NCBI GenBank assembly: GCA_009602725.1
Contig: WELB01000326.1
Span: forward strand, 1 to 58,353
Reading direction: 5' to 3'
DNA length: 58,353 bases
Origin: Spirogloea muscicola
Taxonomy: Eukaryota > Streptophyta > Zygnematophyceae > Spirogloeales > Spirogloeaceae
The position numbers were made by a program, and so were the translations under genes. Every line of letters starts with the position of its first letter. The stretch's first letter is position 1. The notes under the pieces were generated by a model. That model was not told the origin of the DNA, did not search any database, and worked only from the letters and a program-made list of their open reading frames with translations. Of this stretch, positions 30,062-39,765 are shown piece by piece.

Positions 30062-31713
30062 CTCGGCGTCAAGCTCGATGGTCGGAGTGCATTGCACAAT
30101 TCGACTTCCAATGGGTTTATTGCCCTGGCCGCCTTAATGTTGCGGACCCTGTGAGTCGCAACATTAGCGGCGCTGCTGCGTTGGCCACCTTGAATGCTTC
30201 AGGAGTGCGTGCTGCTGGATTGCGTCCGACTCGTCAAGCTTCTGAGCTACCCACGGCAGACCTCTCTGAGCTCTATGTCCGTATCCGTCAAGGGTATGGC
30301 ACCGACCCGTGGTTTGCTGAGTCCGCCAACGTGAGTTCCCTCAATGATGACAAAGGCTTTTGGTGGCAAGGCGAAGCTATTGTGGCCCCAGACTGCAATG
30401 CCTTGCGCACTGACATAATGCAGGAGCTGCATGATCCGCCTTACAGTGGTCATCTGGGCGTGGGCAAAACCCAAAAGGCTGTGCGACGCCTCTTTTGGTG
30501 GCCGGGCTCTTCAGCCCAGGTGCGCGCTTTTGTGGTCAGTTGTGCCACATGCCAGCGTACTAAGGCAATCTCTGGCAAACCTGCCGATTTACTTCAGCCC
30601 TTGCAGATTCCAGAGCGGAATTGGTCTGATGTAAGTGTGGACTTCATCACACAATTGCCTAAGACGCGGAATGGCTATGATGCCATTGTTGTCTTTGTGG
30701 ATCGCTTGAGTAAAATGGTGCTTTTTGCTCCCACAATTACGCGGGTTTCTGCGAAGGATTTCGCTGGCATCTTTGTGGATAAGGTGTGGAAATTGCATGG
30801 CGTACCTGAGAGGATGGTCTCGGACCGCGATCCTCGCTTTACAGGTTACTTCTGGACAGAAGTTTGCAAGATTCTTGGCACGAAACAAGCCATGTCCACA
30901 GCCTTTCACCCACAAACTGATGGTCAAACTGAGCGAATGAATCGAGTTCTCGAGGACATGTTACGGCACTTTGTCAATCCTAGCCAAACTGACTGGGATG
31001 AGTTTTTGGCTCCAGCTGAATATGCTGTGAACAATGCCTATCATGTGTCCACAAAGGAGACTCCGTTCTTCCTCAACTATGGTCAGGATCCCCGAGCTCC
31101 ACTTCAGGTGGGGAGGCCGGAACGAGTTCCCGCCACGGTAGCCTTTACTGGGACTCTTTTGGAGGCTCAGAGACGAGCTCGGCAATTCTTGGAAATTGCT
31201 CAAAGTCGCCAGAAGGCTTATGCTGACAAACATCGGAAGGACGTCTCCTTCGATGTTGGTGCACAAGTGCTGCTTAGCACGAAGCACTTATCCTTGCGGG
31301 CTGTGGGTACGCGCAAGTTGCTGCCCAAGTGGGTTGGACCATTTGCAGTAGTACGCCTTGTGGGCAAGGTGTCCTACGAGCTGAAGACACCGGTGCATTG
31401 GAAGGTCCATAATGTCTTCCATGTGTCTCAGCTGAGGGCCTTCCTTTCGGATGTTCGTGTCCAACCGCCCCCACCTCCACTACTGGTCGAGGATGATCTT
31501 GAGTTTGAGGTGGAAGAGATCTTGTCTCACAGGGACAAGCCTCGAGGGCGTAAGACCCGTGAGTATCTGGTGAAGTGGCTCGGGTATGGGCCTGAGCACA
31601 ACACGTGGGAGCCTGCGGCCATTATGGCCAATTGTCCGGATGCTCTCAGGGAATACCTGGCCAAGGTTGGTAATGCTCCTAGGCTTGGTCGGGGCAGCAA
31701 CCGTCGGGTGTAA
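30038..31713 (+). CDS. Integrase with C-terminal chromodomain, element B (intact segment)
   Basis: An uninterrupted frame of about 558 codons. In order: end of RNase H (NVADPVSRN); HHCC zinc finger (ELHDPPYSGHLG...CATCQR); catalytic core with Asp in SVDFITQLPK, Asp in VSDRDPRFTG and Glu in QTDGQTERMN (35 residues between the last two); C-terminal DNA-binding region (LLPKWVGPFAVVRLVGKVSY); then a chromodomain with EVEEILSHRDKPRGRKTREY and KWLGYGPEHNTWEPAA. Integrase inserts the cDNA. The chromodomain is expected to bind methylated histone H3 and bias integration to heterochromatin. The enzyme looks intact, but its polyprotein is broken upstream. Confidence 0.92.
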
Positions 31714-31759
31714 AATCTGTCGGTTGTTCTCTCGAGGTTCCCGAGGACGTGAACACCAG

Positions 31760-31771
31760 AGTGGGGAGGTA
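31760..31771 (+). promoter_or_regulatory. Polypurine tract, element B
   Basis: AGTGGGGAGGTA abuts the 3' LTR. GTTCCCGAGGACGTGAACA lies just upstream. Confidence 0.85.
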
Positions 31772-32310
31772 TGTAATGAAACAGCCGTCTGATTAAGCCA
31801 CATGGCTCTGTTGGCATCACATGACCGACTATTTGGGCCAGGTGACCCGCCAGCTGGCTGGCCGGGAAGTGGCCCGCCCGGGTGCGGGCCCTGCCCGTCC
31901 CGAATTACCCTTCGCCAAGGTCCGCTCTTTCAAGGGAGGATCTTTGGGCCCGCCGCAAGGTGGGCCTTGGGGCGACCCGCTCACACCCCTGGGGGGGGGG
32001 TTGGCACTGGGAAGCATAAGGAGCCTTGGAGGCAGAGGCTCCACAATCAGTTCGAGCCCGGGAAGCCTCGTGGCAGCCTTGCCGCTGCTCGCCGCCGCAG
32101 TCGCCGCCGCACTGCGCTGCGGGGCCTGCTGCGCCGGCCTGCGCCCAGGAGGTGGAGTCGCCGTCAAGGTGGCGCCACAGGGCCTGTCTTCCGCTGCGCT
32201 ATGCGCTAGTGCTTCCTGGTGTAGTGGGTTGTCTCCTAAACCCCCTATGCTCGATTACAATAAGGACTCTCTCTCTCTCTAACTGCGTGTTCAGGGCGAG
32301 ATTCACTACA
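31772..32310 (+). repeat. Family-B LTR shared by element B and the next unit
   Basis: 539 bp, TGTAATGAAACAGCCGTCTG to GATTCACTACA. It is preceded by a PPT (as a 3' LTR) and followed by a PBS (as a 5' LTR). It therefore joins two units in an LTR-internal-LTR-internal-LTR chain, a usual product of unequal recombination. Confidence 0.92.
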
Positions 32311-32311
32311 A

Positions 32312-32324
32312 TTGGTATCAGAGG
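32312..32324 (+). promoter_or_regulatory. Primer-binding site, derivative unit
   Basis: TTGGTATCAGAGG one base after the LTR end. Confidence 0.9.
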
Positions 32325-32803
32325 TGGTCTTGCATCCATCGTGCTTGTGACTTCTTGTGCTCGCTGATGATGCAAGGATCTCCTTGACATTCTGGCCTGA
32401 CTTTTTCTGTCAAAGTTGAAGTGCTTGCCAGACGTTGGTCCGTGGGACGGCTCCGCGGACGCGCCGGGTGCAGAGGCATCTTTGCGCAGAGCCGGCAACG
32501 ACCAACGCCACATTGCGGACTGATCCTCCAGGACCACTTGCTGTGTTTGCTCCTTTTGAGGTGAAGCTTGGGCTTGCAGCTTTGTGTGGTGAGGTCAGTC
32601 GTGTGCCCAGCGTTGCTCGCGAGCATCGGTCTTGGTCACATCGCGGCTATCTGCCTGCCTGCTGATTGAGGTGTGGATTTGTGCGCTGCCTTGCTTGCTC
32701 GCTCGCTGCTGCAGCAGTCTTGCGATGTCTTGTATTGCAGTTTGGAGTGTGTGATTTGCTGACTGTCGGAGCTGAATTTACCTCTCAGTGTCCGTCAGAC
32801 AGC

Positions 32804-33352
32804 ATGACTTCACCCACGTCCAGCGCAAGATCCAGCCGTCCTCGGACGGCAGCGCGGTCGGCTGTGGATGCAGTGGCTGCAGGGCGGTCGGCTGTGGATG
32901 CAGCGGCTGCAGCGCGGTCGGCTGTGGATGCAGCGGCTGCGGCGCGGTCGGCTGCGGATGCAGCGGCTGCAGGGCGGTCGGCTGTGGATGCAGCGGCTGC
33001 AGCGCGGTTGGCTGTGGATGCAGCGGCTGCGGCAGGGCCAGATACTGCGGATGCAGTGGCTTCTGTGGGGCAAGCCCTGGAGGGGCACGCCGAGCTGGGA
33101 GCCGAAGGCCTGGAGGGCTTGTCGGCTGGGGGGGTACAAAGCATGGTACTCCTCACTGAGCAGCTGGAGGCAGCTAAGGCTGGCCTGGACATATTTCTTC
33201 GTGCCTACCTCGAGGGGTCGCATGAGGAACGGCGTGCCCACCTCGTCCGGCTGCAGGCCGGAGAGCAGCATGTTGAAGGGGTCGATGCTGCGGTGCATTT
33301 GATGCGCCAGAGCAGTGGCAACCCGTCGCATGGACTTGCGAGGGCCCACTAA
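32804..33352 (+). CDS. Gag N-terminal arm (182 aa frame) of the derivative
   Basis: The ATG at 32804 begins MTSPTSSARSSRPRTAARSA, followed by seven decapeptides of the GRSAVDAAAA type, then EGHAELGAEGLEGLSAG, LLTEQLEAAKAGLDIFLRAY, EERRAHLVRLQAGEQHVEGV and DAAVHLMRQ. It stops at TAA after GLARAH. In element B the same position is TCA (Ser), so the stop arose from TCA to TAA. The arm is Ala-rich and helical and may mediate Gag multimerisation; the function is inferred. Confidence 0.75.
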   Translation: MTSPTSSARSSRPRTAARSAVDAVAAGRSAVDAAAAARSAVDAAAAARSAADAAAAGRSAVDAAAAARLAVDAAAAAGPDTADAVASVGQALEGHAELGAEGLEGLSAGGVQSMVLLTEQLEAAKAGLDIFLRAYLEGSHEERRAHLVRLQAGEQHVEGVDAAVHLMRQSSGNPSHGLARAH

Positions 33353-33890
33353 TCTCGGCAACACTCCTTGGAGGCAGCTGCTGTGCTGGACCCGTCCTCC
33401 CACGCCCTACTGGGGGCGTTATGTGTGGAGGTGCAATCCTTGCTTGGCAGGCTTTGTGCTGGCGAGAGGCGTTTGCAAGGGGTCGGGGCTGAGGTGCATT
33501 TGATTCGCCAAAGCCGGTTGGTGAATCCTGCGCATGGACATGCCAGGGCCGCCCAATGTCAGCCATTCTCTGGTCAATCTGACCAGAGTGGGAGGAGATG
33601 CAATGACTTGCATTCCTCACGGAGCACCTGGAAACAGCCAAGGCTGTGTTGGATCCAACTTCCCACGTCCTATGGGGGACGATGTGTGGGGAAGTGCATT
33701 GCTTGCTCGGCCGGCACGCTGCTGGCAAGAGGCGTTTGCAAGCGGTCGATGCTGAGGTGCATCTGATGCGTCAGAACCGTGGCAACCCTGCGCATGGACT
33801 TGCCAGGGCCGCCCAATGTCAGCCATACTCCGGTTAATCTGACCAGAGTGGGAGGAGTTGCAATGACTTGCATTCCTCACGGAGCCACCT
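33353..33890 (+). pseudogene. Tandem gag modules 2 and 3
   Basis: Two further diverged copies of the gag module follow: LEAAAVLDPSSHALLGALCV...AGERRLQGVGAEVHLIRQ and a third beginning near 33628 with AVLDPTSHV-like sequence and RRLQAVDAEVHLMRQNRG. Each is about 200-260 bp and ends in a P.HG.ARA motif plus a conserved linker. Frameshifts separate them. Confidence 0.7.
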
Positions 33891-34480
33891 TATTCGCCAT
33901 ACAGAGCACCTATTCTCTTTGTCAAAAGGAGGACTGGCACTCTACAGATGTGCATTGGTTCTCGAGGCTTTGCATCAGCAACATTCGCAACGCCGTTGCG
34001 TTGGCTACCTTGACTGCTTCTGGAGTGCGGGCTGCAGGATTGCGTCCGACTCCTCAAGCTTCTCGGCAAATCTCGGCTGACCCTTATCAGCTGTACATGC
34101 GTGTCCGTAAAGGTTATGTTTGTGCTTTGGTAGAGGGGCTTCTCAGCCCAGGTGGCTAACATTCCCGAGCTCCGCTACAAGTGGGGAGGGAGGCCGGAAT
34201 CATATTCCCGCCGTGGTAGCTTTTATTGGGACCCTCTTGCAGGCTCAGAGCTGAGCTGGGCATCTCTTGGAAATTGCCCAGAGTCGCCAGAGGCTTATGC
34301 TGCCAAACATCGGAAGGATCTGTCCTTCAATGTTGGTGCTCAAGTGCTACTAAGGACGGAGTACTATCTGATGAAGTGTCTCGGGTATGGGCCTGAGCAC
34401 TAAACGTGGAAACCTGTGGTCAATTTGGAAAATTGTCCAGGTGACTGTTCTCTTGGTGTTCCCGAGGACGTGAACACCAG
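33891..34480 (+). pseudogene. Scraps of pol (RT edge, pre-integrase, integrase tail, chromodomain)
   Basis: Short matches in the right order: AYRAPILFVK-like (about 33890), then NAVALATLTASGVRAAGLRP, QLYMRVRKGYV, integrase-tail sequence around 34190-34340, and CLGYGPEH. Large internal deletions join them. Confidence 0.65.
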
Positions 34481-34492
34481 AGTGGGGAGGTA

Positions 34493-35028
34493 TGTAATGA
34501 AACAGCCGTCTGATTAAGCCACATGGCTCTGTTGGCATCACATGACCGACTATTTGGGCCAGGTGACCCGCCAGCTGGCTGGCCGGGAAGTGGCCCGCCC
34601 GGGTGCGGGCCCCGCCCGTCCCGAATTACCCTTCGCCAAGGTCCGCTCTTTCAAGGGAGGATCTTTGGGCACGCCGCAAGGTGGGCCTTGGGGCGACCCG
34701 CTCACATTCCTGGAGGGGGGGTGGCACTGGGAAGCATGAGGAGCCTTGGAGGCAGAGGCTCCACAATCAGTTCGAGCCCGGGAAGCCTCGGAGCAGCCTT
34801 GCCGCTGCTCGCCGCCGCAGCCGCCGCCGCACTGCGCTGCGGGGCCTGCTGCGCCGGCCTGCGCCCAGGAGGTGGAGTCGCCGTCAAGGCGGCGCCACAG
34901 GGTCTGTCTTCCGCTGCGCTATGCGCTAGTGCTTCCTAGTGTAGTGGGTTAGCTCCTAAACCCCCTATGCTCGAATACAATAAGGACTCTCTCTCTCTAA
35001 CTGCGTGTTCAGGGCGAGATTCACTACA
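34493..35028 (+). repeat. Third family-B LTR of the chain
   Basis: 536 bp, TGTAATGAAACAGCCGTCTG to TTCACTACA, very close to 31772-32310. Hairpin CGCCGTCAAGGCGGCG at 34879-34894 and TTCCGCTGCG at 34909-34918. Mid-gag sequence follows directly (TTGAGGGGCACGCCGAGC) with no PBS. Confidence 0.92.
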
Positions 35029-36103
35029 CTTGAGGGGCACGCCGAGCTGGGAGCCGAAGGCCACAAGGGTTGTCGGCTGGGGAACTGTAACGCGTTGACT
35101 CCTCACGCAGGACCTGGCGGCAGTCCAGGCTGCCATGGACCCAGTTCCGCAGGGGCTATACCGCCTCCTTGAGAGGATGTTGGAGGAGCACCGCGCCCAC
35201 ATTGCCGAGATCCGCGCGGAACAGCGGCATGTGCAAGAGACCGATGCCGCGGGGCATCTGGTGCGCAAGAGCGGTGGCCACCCTGCGCATGGCCTTGCCA
35301 AGGCCCACGCACCATGGCAATCCTCCGGTCGGGACGACCGGGGTGGGCTGCAGTCCTGGCTCAGCGAGATGTCGGAGTGGCTCACTCCGATGCTGGTGGA
35401 GCACGCTCGGAAGGTGCTCAGCTCGCCGGACATTGGGCTTGGCAAGCGTCTCCTGCTGGAGGCAGGCAGATCTGCAGAGGCAGAGCGGGGGAGGAAGAGA
35501 TTTAACCCTAAGGAGGGCTCAAATGCTCGTTCCCACGGCGGCTTTCAGAAGCCACGCGTGACAGGTGCTGGCCCGCGGGTGGAAGGAGGTGTGACTGCTA
35601 TGGCTACGCGCCAAGAGCCACCAGCACAGGGACTGCCCGGCGGCAGGTCCACCTTCCTCGAGGCCACGTCCACAGCGGCCGATGGGCCGGGACACGGGCA
35701 AGCGGGAGTGCCTGACCCTTGCCTCAGAGAGCAATCTCATTCAGCCAGATGCACTCGCGCTGTTCTACCTTGCTGGCATTGCTTGCCCGTCAATCAACAT
35801 ACCGGTTGTGCTTTGTTGCTAGGTCTGGAGGCCGGAGGGCCTCTATTTGTGTGGGTTGCCCACAATGACTTGCAAGTGGCTGCTGATGTTTATCTGAGCT
35901 GGCATAAGTGCCGTCGGCCTGAAGAAGTGCTGTTCTTCATTGTGCCACAGAAGCGCGGCGTGATTGATCGAGCTTCGCTGGGGATGTCGCTGTTGTGCTC
36001 GCACGAGGCGGGACACAGGCTCCTTAGGCGTAGTGTCGATGCCACCCGGGTTAGGCCTTACCCGACAGCGGTCAGGGTATGTCGCTCGCACCCCAATCCT
36101 TGG
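35029..36103 (+). pseudogene. Gag of decayed chromovirus H
   Basis: Starting in the middle of gag, one frame (35135 on) gives VPQGLYRLLERMLEEHRAHI, AEQRHVQETDAAGHLVRKSG and HPAHGLAKAH (a gag module). A deleted capsid follows, ending LVEHARKVLSSPDIGLGKRL. A remnant knuckle region near 35600 is out of frame. Another frame downstream encodes the spacer that precedes protease (HNDLQVAADVYLSWHKCRRP), similar to the HSAAQMYLKWVNHH segment of element A. It is interrupted at 36103 by a solo LTR. Confidence 0.7.
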
Positions 36104-36692
36104 TGTAAGGAACCTGCGCCCTAAACATGCAGTTAGAGAGAGCAGTCCTTATTGGGTTCGAGCATAGGGGTTTGGGGGCCAACCCACTACACGAGGAAGC
36201 ACTAGCGCATAGCGCAGCGGAAGACAGGCCCTGTGGCGCCGCCTTGACGGCGACTCCACCTCCTGGGCGCAGGCCGGCGCAGCAGGCCCCGCAGCGCAGT
36301 GCGGCGGCGGCTGCGGCGGCGAGCAGCGGCATGGCTGCTCCGAGGCATCCCGGGCTCAAACTGTCTGCTGAGCCTCAGCCCCCAAGGCTCCTTGTGCTTC
36401 CCCGTGCCCCCCCCCCATCCCCCACCCAGGGGTGTGAGCGGGTCGCCCGAAGGCCCGCCTTGCAGCGGGCCCAAGATCTTCCGGTTTGAACCGGTGAATC
36501 ATCGAGGGGTATTTCGAATGGCGGGACCCGCCTCCGGGCGGGCCCTTGCGCGCCCAGCCAGCCCGCCACCTGCCGGGCCCCTTGCGCGCCAAGCCGGCCC
36601 GCCACCTGGCGGGCCCACTTGTCCAAAAGACTTCGGTCATGTAATGCAACAGAGCCATGTGGCTTAATTAACCAAACGGCTGGTTCATTACA
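36104..36692 (-). mobile_element. Solo LTR, family B (TSD CTTGG)
   Basis: 589 bp on the minus strand. It starts TGTAATGAACCAGCCGTTTG (minus) and ends CCTTACA. CTTGG is duplicated at 36099-36103 and 36693-36697. Hairpin GCCGTC/GGCGGC at about 36237-36252 and box CGCAGCGGAA at 36213-36222. It separates gag from protease of element H. Confidence 0.95.
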
Positions 36693-36697
36693 CTTGG

Positions 36698-37351
36698 TAG
36701 CAGTGTCCGTGGGGGACACACGATGCTATTTGAGGGGCTAATTGCTGAGGCACCGGCCAGGATCCTCATGGACTCAGGGGCCTCCGTCCCCTTCGTCAAT
36801 AAAATCTGGTGTGTTACACTGGCTTGCATTTGCAAGCAGATGGTCTGCCTAAAGTGACATTGGCCGATGGCCACCCAACCGATGTGTTGGGCCTGTGCAA
36901 GGTTCCCATTCGCATCCAGCAATGCAGAGCCGAGATGCCTTGTTATGCCATTGCGTTGACTGTCGCCTTTGATGTGATATTGGGAGGTGACTGGCTCTGT
37001 GCCACATCAGTATGCCTTGATTTTGAACGCCAGACTTGCACGGTATCACGTGGCGCATGGCGCTTTGTCCTTTGCAAGCAGATTCCCTGTGCACCGCCGC
37101 TGGCGGCAGGGGCTTCCATTCTGCTGTTCGCCGTGCAGATGAAGCGATTGATTTACAAGAACACTGTGCAGATGGCATTTCTTGTGATGGTGGCGTTGAG
37201 TGACGAGTCTCAGCCTGACTTGTGTGTGACTGCTGCGCATTCACATGGCGGGGTTCTTGATAAGCTGCTGGAAGAGTTTGCGGATGTGTTTCCCGACTCT
37301 CTTCCGGACGGTCTACCTCCTCACCGAGGTGTGGCTCATACAATTCCATAG
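36698..37351 (+). pseudogene. Aspartic protease region of element H
   Basis: From the ATG at 36723 the frame reads MLFEGLIAEAPARILMDSGA, with the retropepsin D-S-G-A-S motif, then SVPFVNK. A shift near 36810 moves to the frame 36809-37351, with VTLADGHPTDVLGLCKVPIR, AFDVILGGDWLC and the pre-RT segment EEFADVFPDSLPDGLPPHRG, and a stop after AHTIP. Divergence from element A is clear, so H is a distinct, older lineage. Confidence 0.8.
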
Positions 37352-38055
37352 GAGCCAGGCGCTCACCCGCCTTGCCGTCCCATGTACCGGCTGAGCCCTC
37401 TCGAATTTCGAGTAATGCAATCCCAGGTCGAGGACCTGCTGGCGAAGGGCTATATTGAGCCATCTCAGTTACCATACGGAGCACCTATCCTCTTTGTCTA
37501 AATGAAGGATGGCACTGTACGGATATGCATTGACTTTGAATAAGCTTACCATCAAGAACCGATATCCATTGCCTCGGATAGATGATCTGTTCGATTGGCT
37601 TGCAGGGGCTACTGTGGTTAGCTCCCTGGACCTGGCAAGTGAGTATCATCAGATATGAATCACGCCTGCGGATGTTCTGGAGTTGGTCCTCCTTACGCCG
37701 CTTGGACATTTTCAGTTCGAGGTGCTGAGCTTTGGTGTGACCAATGCACCGGCTACGTTCCAGGCGGTGATATCGAGGGTCTTTGGCCCCCTGCTCTACG
37801 ATTTTGTGCTGGTCTACTTGGACGATATACTGGAGTTCAGCAGAATGGCTTAGGATCACGTGAAGCACCTGCGCCGAGTGCTGCAGTTGCTGCGTGAAAA
37901 TCAATTGTATACCAAGAGGTCCAAGTGCGCATTCAACCAGCCAGCGCTGACATATCTCGGGCATGTCGTGGGCAAAGACGGCATACGTGTCGACCCCGAG
38001 AAGACTTCGGTCGTACGGGATTGGCCTGTGCCACGGACAGTACCTCAGTTAGCCA
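37352..38055 (+). pseudogene. Reverse transcriptase of element H
   Basis: [37 protein letters not shown], then several stops and shifts. VLVYLDDILEFS-type catalytic sequence lies near 37810-37835, and CAFNQPALTYLGHVVGKDGI and DWPVPRTVPQL precede the break at about 38050. It is heavily decayed, and RNase H and integrase are absent. Confidence 0.8.
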
Positions 38056-38334
38056 CAGGTGATGAACATCTGTTGATGTGCTTGCCTTGTACTTGGCCAC
38101 TCAGGCCCTCCACCACTCACTACGCACTACATTCCTCGAAAGGCCAGCCGGGTTGGCTAGAGTGAATACAAATTATCTTGACTCTTTCCAGAGTATAGAA
38201 TGGCTGTGAAAGGCCCGAAGAGAGTGCGTAACGTTCCCACCATATGTAAGGTGGTAAAAGAGGACGATCATGTTTGTAACTAATATTTGTTAGGGTACTG
38301 ACGCGGGGATGTCCAGAAGTAACGGATAAGCCCA
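38056..38334. other. No feature recognised
   Basis: A short junction region between the broken RT and a LINE fragment. Confidence 0.4.
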
Positions 38335-38596
38335 AAAGCAGGCCCATTGACGCTCGCCGGAGGCGGCAGCTAGACCACAGCCAGCTTGCAGATATGCAAG
38401 TCGAGGGCAAAAGCCCACTGGAGGCATATGGAAGGCTCGTCCGTAACACGTGCGCTAGGGAGCCAGCGGCATCGAAGGCAGCTTGCTCGCCGTGCCGCCG
38501 GTGGGACAACGCGTTGTGTGAAGCTGGGTCAAAGAGGTCCAGCCAATGAGACTCGAAAGCCCAGTGGACGGTGACGGGCCGGAACGTGCAAAACAC
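38335..38596 (-). mobile_element. Degenerate LINE 3' fragment
   Basis: The minus strand reads VHWAFESHWLDLFDPASHNA and RRHGEQAAFDAAGSLAHVLR, then shifts frame. This is the shared LINE tail without a recognisable hairpin or terminus. Confidence 0.65.
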
Positions 38597-39130
38597 GATT
38601 TTGCATTATGTGACTTCGTTTGGACTCGTTGGATGTCCGCTTCCGAAAGCAGTCAGCTAGAGAAAGTCGGAAAAGAGAAAGAGTGGCTATTTCCAAAAGC
38701 AGGGCGCAAGGTCTATGAAGAGTTAGCCCAGACATAGTGGACGAGGTCCAAGGAGCCCGATAATTGCAAAACCACACGCTATGCCCTGCTTGGCTTGCCC
38801 CTCCAAGGGGTGGGCCCTGAGGGCGAGCAAGAGACACACTCTCGGACGAGCTAGGGAAGTGTGATTCTCAGACCGACGTTAGCTTGGTATCAGAGGCATT
38901 TTGCAACTATCTGCCTGTATTTTTTCGGGTTTCTTGCGGCTAATGATGCAAAGATGTTTCTGATGCTCTGGCCTGAGTCTCCCTTCGAAGTGAAGCATCC
39001 TGTCTTGGTCCGTTGCTTCTCAGCGGGATCTACAGGTGCTGACCCGCTCGGTAAGTACGAGTCAGCACACCCATCACCTCACAGGCCTTTTACCTTACAC
39101 CCATCACTTCGTAAAACCGGCCAATTGCCG
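38597..39130 (+). mobile_element. LTR end, PBS and leader of another gypsy unit
   Basis: GGGGTGGGCCCTGAGGGCGAGC (about 38806-38828) resembles the LTR core box. TTGGTATCAGAGG at 38884-38896 is a PBS. The following leader (TAATGATGCAAAGATGTTTC, CTCTGGCCTGAG, GAAGTGAAGC) aligns with the leaders of A and B. The LTR end has decayed (GTTAGC). No gag of this unit is recognisable. Confidence 0.6.
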
Positions 39131-39699
39131 TTGCAACTCCGAATCGTCGCGATCCACATATGGCAAACCGTGCAAAGCTACCAAGGGACTTCGAATCCAC
39201 CGGATTGCGCTTGCCTGCTCCTTGGCAGGATAAAGTTGTTTACCATTACAGCTTGAGGCAGAGTTTGGCTCACTGGCCAACTCCTAGCCGACTCCACCGA
39301 GCCATGTCATGCCCGGGCGCAGAGCGTCGTTGTAGCGTCGGCTAGAGGGCGGTTGGGCGGAACCGACCAGGGCTAACCCTGGTTGGATATCTCAGGTAGG
39401 AAGGTGGTATAGGGAACCTCAGCGGGGGTAACCCATGGGGTGGCTCGCTGGGTAGGGCGCACCCCGTATGGGCGGGCTGGAGTGTTCCGGGCTGCCGAGC
39501 ACTAATTCCCTGTACCTACTGCCTTGACCTCCCCTCGCGGGGTGGGCTCTTAAGAGATCGGACGGCGGAGAGAGGCCATCTCTCCGCAAGTAGATACTCG
39601 CACCTCGCCTCTCTCTCGCTTGCGTCGTCACCACCGCCGGGGGATCTCTAGTCGCTTCGGCCCCCTGACCAACCTGGCCCGGAGCTTCAACCTGCGCTG
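39131..39699. other. Unassigned GC-rich sequence
   Basis: No domain or repeat boundary is recognised. It could include the LTR or 5' UTR of the methyltransferase element, but no matching 3' LTR was found downstream of the PHD finger. Confidence 0.35.
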
Positions 39700-39765
39700 C
39701 GCCAAGGAAGGAGGAAGAAGAGGCGGAACATCGCCTCCGCTACGGAATGGGTGTAGAGATGGTAG

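Larger units (their letters stand above)
19115..32310 (+). mobile_element. Chromovirus element B (outer element, split by element A)
   Basis: It has LTRs 19115-19645 and 31772-32310, a PBS, a gag N-terminus, and pol from RT to chromodomain. The younger element A (20959-29359) lies inside at CCCTT. Before that insertion B had already lost a segment from mid-gag to RT, because the sequence left of A jumps from gag to FQAV..RVFGPL-type RT. Without A the element is about 4.8 kb. The 3' LTR is followed by another PBS, so it also serves as the 5' LTR of the next unit. No flanking target duplication was found. Confidence 0.85.
32311..34492 (+). mobile_element. Deletion derivative of a family-B chromovirus
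   Basis: A 2.2-kb internal region lies between two LTRs, with a PBS (32312-32324), the gag N-terminus, three gag modules, short pol scraps and a PPT (34481-34492). PR, RT and most of RH and IN are absent. The pol scraps are the pre-integrase GVRAAGLRPTPQAS, the integrase tail and a chromodomain stub (about 34372-34430) with CLGYGPEH then a stop. Confidence 0.85.

Noticed and set aside
19115-35029. Target duplication for element B or the three-LTR chain
   Set aside because: The sequences before 19115 (CCGCC), 18991 (TGGGC), 31772 (AGGTA) and after 35028 (CTTGA) do not match one another, so no simple insertion boundary can be claimed.
35135-36124. 329-aa ORF taken as one protein
   Set aside because: Only its first part and one late segment match Gag or the pre-protease region. 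The middle is out of frame with the known gag, so it was annotated as pseudogene.
38884-38896. TTGGTATCAGAGG-type sites considered as tRNA gene pieces
   Set aside because: Each lies immediately after an LTR end and no cloverleaf can be built; they are primer-binding sites.
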